From the NCBI RefSeq assembly GCF_039544005.1, contig NZ_BAABKV010000001.1, forward strand, positions 3,782,001-3,846,000: 64,000 nucleotides of DNA, in the 5' to 3' direction. The translations under genes and the position numbers were made by a program. Of the stretch, positions 27,238-38,021 are shown piece by piece (the first letter of the stretch is position 1; every line of letters begins with the position of its first letter). The stretch comes from Kitasatospora paranensis (GTDB lineage: Bacteria; Actinomycetota; Actinomycetes; Streptomycetales; Streptomycetaceae). The notes under the pieces were generated by a model. It was not told where the DNA came from. It did no database searches and worked only from the letters and a program-made list of their open reading frames with translations.

Positions 27238-29256
27238 TCATGTGCCGACCGCCACCAGGACGGCGAGCAGGACGGCTCCGGCCAGCAGCGCGTTCAGGTA
27301 GGCCTGGGCGTTGCCGTTCTGGGCGCGGCGCACCAGCCAGCCGAGCGCATTGGCGCCGTGCCCGGTGCCGCGGACGTAGCTCTCGACGACCTCGCGGTCG
27401 AGGAAGCGGACGAGCCGGGCGGCGGCCTCGGTCGGCCGGACGAACAAGGCGCTGTACAGCCGGTCCACACCGAAGCCGTGCTGCGCCGGGCGGTACAGCG
27501 GGCCGAGCAGCAGGGGGCCCGGGTCGGCGGGCAGTCTCTCGGCGGCCGGCGGCCCGGCCTGCTCGGGGACCCGATCGGCCGGCCCGGGACGGACGGCCTG
27601 CCGGGCGCTGAGCGAGCGCCAGGCGGCGTACGCGATCAGGATGCCGGCCAGCGCGAGGCCGGTGCCGAGGACGGCGGTGGTGGTCGAGGGGCGGAGCGGG
27701 CCGCCGTCGAGGAACGCGGGCAGCCAGCCGTCGCGCAGTGCGGTGACGCCGAAGGCCATCGCGGGGACGGCCAGCACCCACAGCGGCCAGCGCATCGCCG
27801 CCGGTTCGGCGGTGGCCGGGTCGGCCTCGTCGATCTCCGGCGAGTACGGCGCCCCGGCGGCGGGGGCCGGGGCGGCGGCCGCCGCCGTGGCCCGGCCGTG
27901 GAAGGCGACCAGCCAGAGCCGGGTGGCGTAGGCGGCGGTGAGCAGCGCCGTCAGCAGCGCGGAGACCAGGACGATCCAGCCGGCGGCCTCGGGGACGGCC
28001 GACGCCGGTCCGACGCCGCGGGTGAGGGCCTCGCCGTGGGCGGCGTGCTCGGCGGCGGAGAGCACCGCCTCCTTGGAGAAGAAGCCCGCGAACGGGGGCA
28101 GGCCGACCAGCGCGACCAGGCCGATGCCCATCGTCCAGTAGGCGTCCGGGACGCGGCTGCGCAGCCCGGGCATGCGGGACATCGCGGAGATCGAGTTGGT
28201 GTGCGCGGCGTGGATGACCACGCCGGCGGCGAGGAACAGCAGCGCCTTGAACACGCCGTGGCTGATCAGGTGGAAGACGGCCGCGTCGCGGTCGCCGCTG
28301 GCCAGCGCGCCGGCCATGTAGCCGAGCTGGCCGACGGTCGAGTAGGCGAGCACCCGCTTGAGGTCGTCCTGGGCGAGGGCGCACAGCGCCGAGCCGATCA
28401 TGGTGACGGCGGCCATCACGGCCAGCACGACCAGGGCGGCACCGGACAGCAGGAAGACCGGCATCAGCCGGGCGACCAGGTAGATGCCGGCGGCGACCAT
28501 GGTGGCGGCGTGGATCAGCGCGGACACCGGGGTCGGGCCGGCCATCGCGTCGGGGAGCCAGGTGTGCAGCGGGAATTGCGCGCTCTTGCCGGCCACGCCG
28601 GCGAGCAGCAGCAGCGCGATCAGCGTGGGGTGGCCGAGGCGGCCCTGCGCGGCGGCGGCCAGCACGTCGGTGATCCGGAAGCTGTGCGCGTCCGCGCCGA
28701 GCAGGAAGAGGCCGAACAGGAACGGCACGTCGCCGAGCTTGGTGACCAGGAAGGCCTTGAGCGAGGCGGAGCGGGCGTCGGCGGTCTCCCAGTGGTGGCC
28801 GATCAGGAAGTACGAGCAGATGCCCATGACCTCCCAGCCGACCAGCAGCACGATCAGGTCGCCGGAGTAGACGACCAGGAACATGGCCGCGGTGAAGAGC
28901 GAGACCAGCGCCGCGTACGAGGGGTAGCGGGGGTCGTCCCTCAGGTAGGCGGTGGAGTACACCTGCACGCAGGTGGCGACCAGGCCGACCAGGACGGCGA
29001 TCAGCACCCCGAAGCCGTCCAGGTGGAGCGCGAGGGCGATGTCGGGGCCGCCGGTGGGGGTGAGCCGGGTGCCGGCGTCCAGGCTGCGGCCGCTGCCGAG
29101 CTGCAGCGCGACGACGAGGGCCAGCACGGCGGCGGTGGCGACCGGGAGGATCGCCAGCGGCCGGGCGAGCGCGGGGTACCGCCGGCCGGTGGCGAGGGTG
29201 GCGGCGGCGCCGAGTGCGGGCAGCGCGGGGACGAGGACGGGGAGCGCGAGGTTCAT
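27238..29256 (-). CDS. nuoL: NADH-quinone oxidoreductase subunit L
   Basis: 672-aa, largest membrane subunit, with the C-terminal lateral helix. Conserved blocks: [65 protein letters not shown] and [12 protein letters not shown]. The C-terminal region carries an Ala/Pro-rich insert ([19 protein letters not shown]) before the lateral helix. ATG at 29256 overlaps the nuoK stop (ATGA). Confidence 0.94.
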   Translation of the reverse strand: MNLALPVLVPALPALGAAATLATGRRYPALARPLAILPVATAAVLALVVALQLGSGRSLDAGTRLTPTGGPDIALALHLDGFGVLIAVLVGLVATCVQVYSTAYLRDDPRYPSYAALVSLFTAAMFLVVYSGDLIVLLVGWEVMGICSYFLIGHHWETADARSASLKAFLVTKLGDVPFLFGLFLLGADAHSFRITDVLAAAAQGRLGHPTLIALLLLAGVAGKSAQFPLHTWLPDAMAGPTPVSALIHAATMVAAGIYLVARLMPVFLLSGAALVVLAVMAAVTMIGSALCALAQDDLKRVLAYSTVGQLGYMAGALASGDRDAAVFHLISHGVFKALLFLAAGVVIHAAHTNSISAMSRMPGLRSRVPDAYWTMGIGLVALVGLPPFAGFFSKEAVLSAAEHAAHGEALTRGVGPASAVPEAAGWIVLVSALLTALLTAAYATRLWLVAFHGRATAAAAAPAPAAGAPYSPEIDEADPATAEPAAMRWPLWVLAVPAMAFGVTALRDGWLPAFLDGGPLRPSTTTAVLGTGLALAGILIAYAAWRSLSARQAVRPGPADRVPEQAGPPAAERLPADPGPLLLGPLYRPAQHGFGVDRLYSALFVRPTEAAARLVRFLDREVVESYVRGTGHGANALGWLVRRAQNGNAQAYLNALLAGAVLLAVLVAVGT

Positions 29257-29615
29257 GCGGCCCGGCCCTCCGGTGCGGTGGCGACGGCCGGCTCCTCGAC
29301 TGCCTCGGACGGGTCGCCGAGGGCGGTGAGCCGGTCGACGTCGGCGGTACCGCGGGTGCGGAAGACCAGCAGGACGACGGCGAGGCCCAGGCCGATCTCG
29401 GCGGCGGCGACGGTGATGGTGAACAGGGTGAGTGCCTGTCCGGCGTGCAGGGCGTCGCGCAGCCAGGCGTCGAAGGCGACCAGGTTCAGGTTGACGGCGT
29501 TGAGCATCAGCTCGACGGACATCAGCACCAGGACGACGTTGCGCCGGGCGAGCACGCCGTAGACGCCGACGCTGAACAGCAGCGCGGCGAGGACGGCAGG
29601 GTAGACGAGGTGCAT
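29253..29615 (-). CDS. nuoK: NADH-quinone oxidoreductase subunit K
   Basis: 120 aa, three transmembrane helices with the conserved Glu in [20 protein letters not shown] and a second acidic residue in [15 protein letters not shown], both part of the proton path. The hydrophilic tail after residue 85 is longer than in E. coli NuoK. ATG 29615, six bases after the nuoJ stop; it overlaps nuoL by 4 bp. Confidence 0.93.
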   Translation of the reverse strand: MHLVYPAVLAALLFSVGVYGVLARRNVVLVLMSVELMLNAVNLNLVAFDAWLRDALHAGQALTLFTITVAAAEIGLGLAVVLLVFRTRGTADVDRLTALGDPSEAVEEPAVATAPEGRAA

Positions 29616-29621
29616 CGGCGG

Positions 29622-30263
29622 TCAGCGCTCCTGCGCGGTCGGGGTGGGGCGGCCGACCGGCTTGCCCGCGCGGAGCCGGCCGGCCCGCGGCCCGGGGACG
29701 CGGCCCTTGCCGGTGCGGGAGAGCACGATGGCGCCGACCAGGGCGGCCAGCAGCAGCACGGACAGCGCCTCGAAGGGCAGCACCCAGTGGCGGAAGAGGT
29801 ACTCGCCGGTCGCCCGGGTGGAGCCGGCGCCGGGCGCCAGCTCGATCCAGCCGGACCGGAAGGCGTCGACGACCAGGGTGACGAGGGTGCCGGCGGCGGC
29901 CAGGGCGACGGCGAGCGCCGCCCAGCGGTTGCCGGAGTCCGCGTCGGGCGAGCGGCCGATCGGCGCACGGGTGAGCATCAGGCCGAACAGCACCAGCACC
30001 ACCACCGAGCCGAGGTAGATCAGCACCTGTGCCCAGGCGATGAACTCGGCGGTCAGCAGCAGGAACTCCACGGCCAGGCCGCCGAGGGCGACGACCAGCC
30101 AGAGCGCGGCGTGCACCAGCTGCCGGGTGGTCACCGAGACCACGGCGGCGGCCAGCACGGCGATCCCGACCAGCAGGAAGACGATCTCCGCGCCGGACGG
30201 GGAGAGGAAGGAGCGGGTCGCCGGGGCGAGCGAGCCGGTCGCGGCGAGCAGGGTTCCGGTCAT
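29622..30263 (-). CDS. nuoJ: NADH-quinone oxidoreductase subunit J
   Basis: 213-aa membrane subunit with five helices. [62 protein letters not shown] and [20 protein letters not shown] match the family, including the proton-path segment around the second and third helices. Basic C-terminal tail. ATG at 30263 overlaps the nuoI stop by 4 bp. Confidence 0.93.
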   Translation of the reverse strand: MTGTLLAATGSLAPATRSFLSPSGAEIVFLLVGIAVLAAAVVSVTTRQLVHAALWLVVALGGLAVEFLLLTAEFIAWAQVLIYLGSVVVLVLFGLMLTRAPIGRSPDADSGNRWAALAVALAAAGTLVTLVVDAFRSGWIELAPGAGSTRATGEYLFRHWVLPFEALSVLLLAALVGAIVLSRTGKGRVPGPRAGRLRAGKPVGRPTPTAQER

Positions 30264-30808
30264 GCGTCCGCACCACCCTCGGCGGCGGCCGCGGCCGCCA
30301 TCTTGTCGGCCGTCTTGCGGGCGGCCGCGATCTCCTTGGGCTCCTCGGCGGCGGGGTCGAGCGCGGGCGGCGCGGGCACCGTCCACATCCACTCGCGCAG
30401 CCGGTCCCGCTCGTGGGTGAGGTCGAGGATGTCGGTCTCGGCGTACTCGAACTCCGGCGACCAGAAGAGCGCGTCGAACGGGCAGACCTCGATGCAGATC
30501 CCGCAGTACATGCAGAGCGAGAAGTCGATCGCGAACCGGTCGAGCACGTTGCGGGTGCGGGCCCGGGCGTTCGGGTCGGCGGCGGGCAGCGTCTCCTTGT
30601 GGGAGTCGATGTAGATGCACCAGTCCGGGCACTCGCGGGCGCACAGCATGCAGACCGTGCAGTTCTCCTCCAGCAGCGCGATGACGCCGCGCGAGCGCGG
30701 CGGCAGCAGCGGCTGCACGTCGGGGTACTGCGCGGTGACGCTCTTCCTCGTCATGGTGCGCAGGGTGACCGCGAGGCCCTTGGCCAGGCCGGTACCTGGG
30801 ATGTTCAT
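30260..30808 (-). CDS. nuoI: NADH-quinone oxidoreductase subunit I (2x[4Fe-4S])
   Basis: 182-aa peripheral subunit carrying clusters N6a and N6b. Two motifs are intact: [19 protein letters not shown] and [18 protein letters not shown]. The C-terminus ends in an Ala/Glu/Lys-rich tail. Its ATG overlaps the nuoH stop (TGATG). Presence of NuoB and NuoI clusters without NuoEFG means electrons must enter from a donor other than the standard NADH module. Confidence 0.94.
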   Translation of the reverse strand: MNIPGTGLAKGLAVTLRTMTRKSVTAQYPDVQPLLPPRSRGVIALLEENCTVCMLCARECPDWCIYIDSHKETLPAADPNARARTRNVLDRFAIDFSLCMYCGICIEVCPFDALFWSPEFEYAETDILDLTHERDRLREWMWTVPAPPALDPAAEEPKEIAAARKTADKMAAAAAAEGGADA

Positions 30809-31767
30809 CAGGAGATCGCCACCTTGACGATGCCGGTGAGGGCCAGCTGGATGAGCGCGAGCGGGATGAGCCCCGTCCACGCGAAGCGCATCAGCTGGTC
30901 CTCGCGCAGGCGGGGGTAGGTGACCCGGAGCCAGATCACCACGAAGGCCAGCGCGAAGGTCTTGAGCAGGGTCCACAGCCAGCCGAGCGAGTCGGGCATC
31001 GGGCCGTGCCAGCCGCCGAGGAAGAGCACCGTGGTCAGGGCGGAGACCACCAGGATGCCCGCGTACTCGGAGAGCAGGAAGAACGCGAACCGCAGGCCGG
31101 TGTACTCGGTGTACGCGCCGAAGATGATCTCCGAGTCGGCCACCGGCATGTCGAACGGCGGCCGCTGGAGCTCGGCGAGGCCGGCCGTGAAGAACACGAA
31201 CGCGCCCAGGGCCTGCCACGGGATCCACCACCAGTGGAACGCGTCGACGATGCCCGGCAGCGACACCGTGCCGGCCGCCATCGCCACCGACGCGGCGGCC
31301 AGCAGCATCGGCAGCTCGTACGACATCAGCTGGGCCGCCGTGCGCAGACCGCCCAGCAGGGAGAACTTGTTGGCCGAGGCCCAGCCCGCCATCAGCGAGC
31401 CGAGCACGCCGATCCCCATCACCGCGAGCACGAAGAAGATGCCCGCGTCGATCGCCTGCCCGACGAAGCCGCCCGGCCCGACCGGGATGGCGAGCAGCAC
31501 CACCAGGTAGGGCAGCAGCGACACCGCGGGGGCGAGCTGGAAGACCTTGCGGTCGGCGCCCGCCGGGACGATGTCCTCCTTCTGGGCGAACTTCACGCCG
31601 TCGGCGACCAGCTGTGCCCAGCCGTGGAATCCTCCGGCGTACATCGGACCGAGCCGGCCCTGCATGTGCGCCATCACCTTGTGCTCGGTCTGGCCGATGA
31701 CCAGCGGGAGCACCAGGAAGACCGCCAGGGTGGCGACGCAGCGCAGCAGCGTGTCGATCAGGTTCAC
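30808..31767 (-). CDS. nuoH: NADH-quinone oxidoreductase subunit H
   Basis: 319-aa membrane subunit forming the quinone entry site with NuoB and NuoD. Conserved charged loop [21 protein letters not shown], then [18 protein letters not shown] and the acidic loop [18 protein letters not shown]. Starts at GTG 31767, overlapping the nuoC stop by 3 bases (GTGA), so nuoD, E, F and G are truly absent between C and H and no debris of them is visible. Confidence 0.94.
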   Translation of the reverse strand: MNLIDTLLRCVATLAVFLVLPLVIGQTEHKVMAHMQGRLGPMYAGGFHGWAQLVADGVKFAQKEDIVPAGADRKVFQLAPAVSLLPYLVVLLAIPVGPGGFVGQAIDAGIFFVLAVMGIGVLGSLMAGWASANKFSLLGGLRTAAQLMSYELPMLLAAASVAMAAGTVSLPGIVDAFHWWWIPWQALGAFVFFTAGLAELQRPPFDMPVADSEIIFGAYTEYTGLRFAFFLLSEYAGILVVSALTTVLFLGGWHGPMPDSLGWLWTLLKTFALAFVVIWLRVTYPRLREDQLMRFAWTGLIPLALIQLALTGIVKVAIS

Positions 31768-32907
31768 GCGCCGTCTCCGTCCTGGGCCGGTGTCTCCGGG
31801 GTCCCGGGGGCTTCGGTGTCCGCCGGGGGCTCTGCGTTCTTCGGGGGCTCGGGGCTCGGCGGGGGCTCGGTGCCCTCGGTCGGCTCGGGAGCCGTGGGGG
31901 CTCGGGAGCCGCGGGGGCGTCGTGGGCCGGCACCGGGGCGTGCCAGGGCGCGTCGGTGGAGCGCGTCCGCTCGGCACGGCGCGGCCGCTCCTCGGCGGGG
32001 GCGGGCGCCGGAGCGCCGGTCGCGGGCGCCGCGGCGGCGGACTGCTCGGGAGCCTGGCTGACGGAGCCGTCACTGATCGACCGCGTCCGGCGCGGGCGGT
32101 CGGCCCGGACGGCCGGGCCCTCCGCGGCGGCGGCACCCGCGGCCCCTGCGGCGGCCGCGCGGGGGCCCGCCGCACCGGCGGCGCGCGGCGTGCGGGCGGC
32201 TCGGGCCGGGCGTTCGGCGACCGGCGGCAGGGTGCCCTTGAGCGGGCCCCACTCGTTCGGGTCGGGGACGCCGGGGGCTGCATCTTGCGGCGGGCCGGGC
32301 CGTCGCCGTGGTCCGACTCGCCGGGCTCCTTGGAGCCCGGCCACGCCTTGGCCACCCGGGCGGCCAGGACGAAGTCCTTGCGCAGCGGGTGCCCCTCGAA
32401 GCCGTCCGGCAGCAGCAGGGTGACCAGGTGCGGGTGGTCGGCGAAGCCGATGCCGAACATCTCGTGGGTCTCGCGCTCGTGCCAGGCCGCACCGGCGTAG
32501 ACGCCGACCGCGGACGGCAGCGAGGCGCTCGCGCGCGGGACGCGGGTGCGCACCAGCAGGTGGCGGACGGCCCCGGGGGTGCCGGCCTCGGCGAGGTGGG
32601 CGGCGACCGAGAAGCCCTCGGTGAGCTCGTCGACGGCGCTCAGCCAGTCGAAGTAGGTGAGGCCGAGGCCGTCGCGGGCCGCGGTGAGCGCCTCGATCCA
32701 GTGCTCGGCGGGGACGTCGACGGTCAACAGGTCGTACGCCTCGGCGGCGGTGGCCCACGGGCCGATCGCGGCCGCGGTGCGCTCGGCGGGGGTCGGCTCG
32801 GCCGGCTCGTCAGGCACGGTCGGTTCGGCAGGCACGGTCGGTTCGGCCGCGGTCGGCTGCTCCGCAGTCGGCCGGTCCGGGGTGTCCGGGGTGTCCGGGG
32901 TGCTCAC
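31764..32907 (-). CDS. nuoC: NADH-quinone oxidoreductase subunit C with long disordered tail; two frameshifts in this sequence
   Basis: The N-terminal two thirds are a normal 30-kDa subunit ([25 protein letters not shown], then [19 protein letters not shown] and [17 protein letters not shown]). A Pro/Ala/Arg-rich tail of roughly 170 residues follows, with RRTRS-type basic motifs. Two runs of five G on the plus strand (32273-32277 and 31896-31900) break the frame. Adding one base to each gives a single 381-aa reading that ends [10 protein letters not shown] at 31764, exactly overlapping the nuoH start. GTG 32907 overlaps nuoB. The tail is unlike enterobacterial NuoC and could mediate contact with a non-standard electron donor (inference). 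Confidence 0.85.
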
Positions 32908-33530
32908 TGGCCGCCCTCCGGTCCGGCGACCAGCCCGCGGCGGAACGCGGCGGCGGGCGCGGCGTAGCGCTGCGGGATCGACTCGGTGGCGATCTTCTCC
33001 TGGAGCTTGAGGATGCCCTGGAGCAGCGCCTCGGGCCGCGGCGGGCAGCCCGGCACGTAGACGTCGACCGGGATGATCTGGTCCACGCCCTTGGTGACGG
33101 AGTAGGAGTCCCAGTACGGGCCGCCCGAGTTGGAGCAGGCGCCGAAGGAGATGACGTACTTGGGCTCGGGCATCTGCTCGTACAGGCGCTTGACGGCGGG
33201 GGCCATCTTGTCGGTGACGGTGCCCGAGACGATCATCAGGTCGGCCTGCCGGGGGCCGGGCGCGAACGGGATGACACCCATCCGGATGAAGTCGTGCTTG
33301 GCCATCGAGGCCGCGATGAACTCGATCGCACAGCAGGCGAGGCCGAAGTTGAAGCACCAGAGGCTGTAGCGGCGGCCCCAGTTGAGCACCACCTTGACCG
33401 GGTCCGGGGCGAGCCGGGCCAGCGGGCCGAGCCGCCGGGGCTCGACGGCTCCCGGGTGCGCCGGGTCGGGGATGCCGAGCGGCACGGGCCCCTGGGAGGC
33501 GCCGTGCGCGTGGCCGTGGGTCACGTCCAT
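32904..33530 (-). CDS. nuoB: NADH-quinone oxidoreductase subunit B (N2 cluster)
   Basis: 208-aa peripheral subunit holding the terminal [4Fe-4S] cluster N2. Ligands visible: tandem Cys in [28 protein letters not shown], and [14 protein letters not shown]. Extended basic/Gly-rich C-terminus. ATG at 33530 overlaps the end of nuoA by 10 bp. Confidence 0.95.
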   Translation of the reverse strand: MDVTHGHAHGASQGPVPLGIPDPAHPGAVEPRRLGPLARLAPDPVKVVLNWGRRYSLWCFNFGLACCAIEFIAASMAKHDFIRMGVIPFAPGPRQADLMIVSGTVTDKMAPAVKRLYEQMPEPKYVISFGACSNSGGPYWDSYSVTKGVDQIIPVDVYVPGCPPRPEALLQGILKLQEKIATESIPQRYAAPAAAFRRGLVAGPEGGQ

Positions 33531-33928
33531 TCCAGAACGCCCTTCTTCCAGGCGTAGAGCAGTCCGACCGCGAGGAAGCCGATGAAGACGAACATCTCCA
33601 CCAGCGTCGCCGCCCCGTACCCGGCGGCGGCGAAGACCGTCGCCCAGGGGAACAGGTAGATCGCGTCGACCGCGAAGATCACGTACAGGAAGGCGTAGAC
33701 GTAGTAGCGGATGTGGGTGTGCGCCCACCCCTCGCCGACCGGGTCCACCCCGCACTCGTACGCCAGGAGCTTCTCCGGCGAGTACACCACCGGACGCAGC
33801 AGCCGGTTGGCGGTGAAGGACACCGCGACGAACAGCACGCCGACGACGGCAAGCAGGCCCACCGCCGCGTACGCGTCGAAGTAGCCACTGCCCACGGCAG
33901 CGCCGGCAGCAGTCGGCTGCCCCTCCAT
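33521..33928 (-). CDS. nuoA: NADH-quinone oxidoreductase subunit A
   Basis: 135-aa, three-helix membrane subunit and first gene of the operon. Conserved loop [42 protein letters not shown] is present. ATG at 33928 is chosen because GGAGG lies eight bases upstream; the GTG at 33943 would take in that site. Confidence 0.93.
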   Translation of the reverse strand: MEGQPTAAGAAVGSGYFDAYAAVGLLAVVGVLFVAVSFTANRLLRPVVYSPEKLLAYECGVDPVGEGWAHTHIRYYVYAFLYVIFAVDAIYLFPWATVFAAAGYGAATLVEMFVFIGFLAVGLLYAWKKGVLEWT

Positions 33929-33993
33929 TGCGTTCGCCTCCACCTCGGCCGGGCCCGCCGTCCACCGGCGGGAATCCGAACTTCTTTACGCAC

Positions 33994-34022
33994 CCATAAC
34001 CAACGCTAAGGCGTGAGTCTAA
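33994..34022 (-). promoter_or_regulatory. Possible promoter of the nuo operon
   Basis: On the minus strand TTAGAC (34017-34022), a 17-base spacer, then TTATGG (33994-33999), about 65 bases before the nuoA start, inside a locally AT-richer patch. This is weak pattern evidence only. The 396-bp gap 33929-34324 serves two divergent genes. Confidence 0.25.
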
Positions 34023-34324
34023 GTGCACCGATCGTCTGCTCCTGCACCCGCCCGGTACGCAAGACGCCCACTGGACACCCGCCGCACACGCACCCCGAGT
34101 CGACGGCGGCCCGACGGCGCGACCCGGGGGTGGGGATAACCCCCGGACACGGACGGGACCCAGCACCATGGCCGGACGGCCCCGGCACCCGCGATGCTGG
34201 TGCCGCATCGGGAATCCCGATGCGCCCGGGCCGCAGCAGTGGCCCCGGCACCGCCCGCGGCGGACGGCCGCGGGCCTCACCGGCCGGCGGCCACGCGGGC
34301 ACCGACAAGAGCGGACGGGCGGCA

Positions 34325-35511
34325 ATGAAGGAAGAGGCGGGCCACGGGGCGGAGTCTGCCCCGCCCTCGCTGTACGGCCCTCGGCTGTGGCTCGAGGTCC
34401 AGCACCTGCTGCTGAACCTCCCGATCGGCATCGCGGGCTTCGTCCTGACGGTGGTCTCGCTGAGCGTCGGCCTGGGCCTGGCGGTGACGGTCGTCGGCCT
34501 GCCGCTGCTCGCCCTCGGCCTGGCGGCCGGCCGGCGGGCGGGCGCGCTGGGCCGCCGCCGGGCCCGGCACGCCCTGGGCTCGGACATCGCCGAGCCGGAG
34601 CCGCTGACGCCGGTGCGGCCCGGGGTGGCCGGCTGGGTGATCGCCGGCCTGACGGACGGGCTGAGCTGGCGCTCCGCGCTGTACACCGTGCTGCTGCTGC
34701 CCTGGGGGTGCTCGGGTTCGCCTTCACGCTCGTCCTGCTGGTGGTCGGCTGGCCGGTGCTGCCGTGGGCGGTGCGCGGGCTCGCGGCCGTCGACCGGATG
34801 CTCGTCGGCACCCTGCTCTGCCCCACCGCGCTGAGCGAGCGGGTCCGCGAACTGGAGGACGACCGCGGGGCGGTGGTCGACACCGCCGCCGCCGACCTGC
34901 GCCGGATCGAGCGGGATCTGCACGACGGGGCGCAGGCCCGGCTGGTCGCCCTCGCGATGGACCTCGGCCTGGCCAAGGAGAAGCTCGCCGAGACCGACGA
35001 CCCGGAGGGTGTCGCGGCGGCCGCCCGGATGGTCGGCGCGGCCCACGGCGAGGTCAAGCTCGCCCTGCAGGAGCTGCGGGATCTCGCCCGGGGCATCCAC
35101 CCGGCGGTGCTCACCGACCGCGGGCTGGACGCGGCGCTGTCGGCGGTGGCCGCCCGGTGCACAGTGCCCGGCGGAGTGAAGGTGCAGGTCGACCTCAAGG
35201 GGGCCGGCCGGCCCGACCCGGCCGTCGAGGGGATCGCCTACTTCACCGTCAGCGAGCTGCTGACCAATGTCTCCAAGCACGCCGGCGCCCGGGCCGCGAC
35301 CGTGGACGTCTGGCGGGCGGAGGACAGGCTGATGCTGATCGTCCAGGACAACGGCCGGGGCGGCGCCGCCCGGCACCCGGGCAGCGGGCTCGCCGGCCTG
35401 GCCGAGCGGGTCGGCGCGGTGGACGGCGTGTTCCTCGTGGAGAGCCCCGTCGGCGGGCCGACCACGGTCACGGTGGAGCTGCCCTGGCACACCCGGGCGG
35501 TCCGCGCCTGA
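34325..35511 (+). CDS. Sensor histidine kinase (putative-sensor domain, HisKA_3); one frameshift in this sequence
   Basis: NarL-type two-component kinase. The N-terminal membrane sensor has paired hydrophobic helices ([22 protein letters not shown] and [18 protein letters not shown], then a second pair). HisKA_3 phosphoacceptor [20 protein letters not shown], then HATPase boxes [13 protein letters not shown] and [22 protein letters not shown]. Five G at 34704-34708 should be six; the repaired protein is 395 aa. It is divergent from nuoA and lacks the response-regulator gene expected directly downstream; the next gene, 95 bp on, is a convergent protease. Confidence 0.87.
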
Positions 35512-35546
35512 GGCGGCCGGGGCGGGGCCCGGCGTCGGACGTTGGA

Positions 35547-35590
35547 GGGCCCGGCGGCCGCCTCCCTTGCGCGGTACGGCCGCCGGGCCC
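35547..35590. terminator. 14-bp stem terminator between sensor kinase and protease genes
   Basis: Arms 35547-35560 and 35577-35590 are perfect complements (GGGCCCGGCGGCCG) around a 16-nt loop, between convergent genes. Confidence 0.65.
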
Positions 35591-35605
35591 GGTTCAGGGC
35601 GGGGT

Positions 35606-36754
35606 TCAGCCGCTGGGCAGGGTCCCGAGGGTCACCTGCGTCGTCCTGCTCTCCCCGTTGCGGGTGTACGTGACGTTGACCTGGCTGCCCGGCGCCAGCG
35701 CTGCGAGCGCGGTGGTCAGCGAGTTCAACGTGGTGACGTCGGTGTCGCCGAGCTTGGTGATCACGTCGCCGGGCTGGAGGCCGGCGGCCTGGGCACCGCT
35801 GCCCTGGGTGACGCTGATGATCACCGCGCCGGCGGGCTGGAAGCTGCTGTTGACGTACGTCCGGGCGGTGATGCCGAGTGCGGCGCGGCCGGAGTTGGTG
35901 ACCTTGCCGTCCTTGATCAGCTGGTTGGCGATGCTGGTGATGGTGGCGGCCGGGATCGCGAAGCCGATCCCGGGCGCGGCGCCGCCGTTCAGTTCCTGGT
36001 CGACGGCGGCGAGGGTGTTGATCCCGATCACCTGGCTGTCGAGGTTGACGAGCGCGCCGCCGCTGTTGCCCGGATTGATGGCGGCCGAGGTCTGCACCAT
36101 GTTGCCGATGGTGGCACCGGGGGAGCTTCCGCTGCCGGGCTCGGTGACCGTCCGCCCGGTGGCCGAGACGATGCCCTGGGTGACGCTGCTGGCGAGGCCG
36201 AGCGGGCTGCCCATGGCCAGGGTGATCTGGCCGACCTCGACGGTGGAGGATTTGCCGAAGGTGGCCGGTTTGAGTCCGGCGGGCGGGCTGCCGAGCCTGA
36301 TCACCGCGAGGTCGGAGTCCGGGTAGGTGCCGACCAGGGTGGCGGTGAGGGCCGTGGTGGTGTTGGCCAGGGTGACGGTGAAGTTCGTGGCCGAGCCGAC
36401 GACGTGGGCGTTGGTCACGATGTCGCCCTGGGCGTCGTAGACGATGCCGGAGCCGAGGCTGTCGCCCGAGGTGATCTGCACCACCGAGGGCAGCACGTTC
36501 CGGATGACCCGCTGGTAGTCGTCCTGGAGGCTCGTGCCGGAGCCGGAGGGAGCCGCGGAGGCGCCGCGCGAGGCTGAGCCCGAGGGCGAGGCGGCGGCCG
36601 ATCCGGAGGCGGCCGTGGAGCCGCTGCCGCTGGTGCAGCCGCTGACGAGCAGGCCGGTCAGCGCCAGCGCCGCACCGGGCAGCAGCCACAGCCTGGGTCC
36701 GGTCGGGCGGGGCCCGGACGGGTTCGGGCGGGTGGGTTCCTTCTTCGGGCGCAC
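35606..36754 (-). CDS. HtrA/DegP-type S1C serine protease, lipoprotein
   Basis: 382-aa exported protease. N-terminal basic region, hydrophobic helix and lipobox LLVSGC (Cys near residue 40), then a Ser/Ala/Gly-rich linker. The trypsin-like domain has the triad DIVTNAHVVG, DSDLAVIRLG and NPGNSGGALVN. One C-terminal PDZ domain (GAVIISVTQGSGAQAAGLQPGDVITKLG). Acts outside the membrane in protein quality control. GTG at 36754 follows AGGAATTCCG. Confidence 0.92.
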   Translation of the reverse strand: MRPKKEPTRPNPSGPRPTGPRLWLLPGAALALTGLLVSGCTSGSGSTAASGSAAASPSGSASRGASAAPSGSGTSLQDDYQRVIRNVLPSVVQITSGDSLGSGIVYDAQGDIVTNAHVVGSATNFTVTLANTTTALTATLVGTYPDSDLAVIRLGSPPAGLKPATFGKSSTVEVGQITLAMGSPLGLASSVTQGIVSATGRTVTEPGSGSSPGATIGNMVQTSAAINPGNSGGALVNLDSQVIGINTLAAVDQELNGGAAPGIGFAIPAATITSIANQLIKDGKVTNSGRAALGITARTYVNSSFQPAGAVIISVTQGSGAQAAGLQPGDVITKLGDTDVTTLNSLTTALAALAPGSQVNVTYTRNGESRTTQVTLGTLPSG

Positions 36755-36878
36755 CGGAATTCCTCCAGAAGGCGGGACTCGGACGGTGCCAGCAAGGCTG
36801 ACTTTGTCAGCATTTCACCGGTATGTCCGCTTCCCCGGTAGGGCGCGCCCGGCGATCCGGGCGCGCCACCCGCCGAGC

Positions 36879-38021
36879 TCACGCCTCCAGCAGGGCGAAG
36901 AGCTCCTCCCAGCGGTCCAGCACCCGCTCCGGCGCGTAGCGGCCGATCGCCGCCCGGGCCCGCTCGCCCATCGCGTCGCGCAGTTCCTGGTCGTCCATCA
37001 GCCGCCCGAGCTGGCGCGCCAGCGCCGAGGTGTTGCCGACCTGCGCGAGCAGGCCGTCCTCGCCGTCCCGGACGATCTCGTGCACACCCGGCGCGCAGTC
37101 GAAGGCCACGCACGGCACACCGCAGGCCATCGCCTCCATCAGCGAGATCGGGAAGCCCTCGCCGCGGGAGGAGAGCACGAACACCCCGGCCCCGGCGAGC
37201 ACGCCCGGTACGTCGTCCGTCCGGCCCGCGAACTCGACCGAGCCGTCCAGCCCGAGGCTGCTGCACTGGGCCCGCAGCGCCTCCTCCTCCTCGCCGAGAC
37301 CGTAGATCCTCAGCTGCCAGCCCGGCCGGTCGGCGACCGCCTCGGCCCAGGTCTCCAGCAGCAGATCGACGCCCTTCTCCTGGTGCAGCCGGCCGATCGA
37401 GACGACCGTCCGGGCAGCCGGTGCGCCCGTCCCGGCGACCGGGAAGGGCAGCGGGTTCGGGATGCCGCAGGTGGAGTTCATGCCCTGGCGGATCCAGGCG
37501 TCGGCGTCCTCGTCGGTCAGCACCACCAGCCGGTCCACGTCGGCGTAGTAGCGCTGCACCCGGGCGAACCGGGAGGAGGCGCGGCAGGTCTCGAACGACT
37601 CGTGGCTCATCCCGATCACGTGAAGGCCCTTCAGGTCGGCGAGGGCCACCCACTCCATCGCCCAGACCTGGGTGACGATCACCACCGCGCCCGGACGGGC
37701 CGTCCGGAACAGGGCGTTCATCCGCTCGGCGGCCTCCCGCATGCCGGCCGCGCGGGCCGCGCTGCGCCGGCGCGCCCGGACGTCCAGCTGCTGCCAGGGG
37801 TAGCGGGGCGTCCACGCCGGCGGCGGCTGCTCGTCGTGGAGCGTGGTCATCGTGTAGGGCAGATCGTCGCCGAAGTCCTTGTGCAGGACGGCGGGGGTGA
37901 TGCCGATCAGCTGCACGCGGTGGCCGCGGCCGCTCAGCAGCTCGGCCATCCGGTGCGACCAGCTGGCGACGCCGCCGAGCTCGTCCACGCTGTTGCTGAC
38001 GATGAAGATGTCGCGGCTCAT
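36879..38021 (-). CDS. Glycosyltransferase family 4
   Basis: 380-aa GT-B glycosyltransferase. N-terminal NSVDELGGVASWSHRMAELLSGRGHRV nucleotide/acceptor fold; C-terminal donor-binding domain with IGRLHQEKGVDLLLETWAEAV and the EGFPISLMEAMACGVPCVAFD motif (E-x7-E type). Its ATG overlaps the stop of the CDP-glycerol/GT2 gene (ATGA), so the two work together, probably adding sugars to a surface polymer. Sugar donor unknown. Confidence 0.9.
   Translation of the reverse strand: MSRDIFIVSNSVDELGGVASWSHRMAELLSGRGHRVQLIGITPAVLHKDFGDDLPYTMTTLHDEQPPPAWTPRYPWQQLDVRARRRSAARAAGMREAAERMNALFRTARPGAVVIVTQVWAMEWVALADLKGLHVIGMSHESFETCRASSRFARVQRYYADVDRLVVLTDEDADAWIRQGMNSTCGIPNPLPFPVAGTGAPAARTVVSIGRLHQEKGVDLLLETWAEAVADRPGWQLRIYGLGEEEEALRAQCSSLGLDGSVEFAGRTDDVPGVLAGAGVFVLSSRGEGFPISLMEAMACGVPCVAFDCAPGVHEIVRDGEDGLLAQVGNTSALARQLGRLMDDQELRDAMGERARAAIGRYAPERVLDRWEELFALLEA

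Noticed and set aside
23068..29562. 2164-codon open frame on the plus strand across the nuo locus
   Set aside because: Antisense shadow of nuoL, nuoM, nuoN and htpX caused by high GC; the product is low-complexity Gln/Gly/Arg sequence, and the minus-strand genes are certain.
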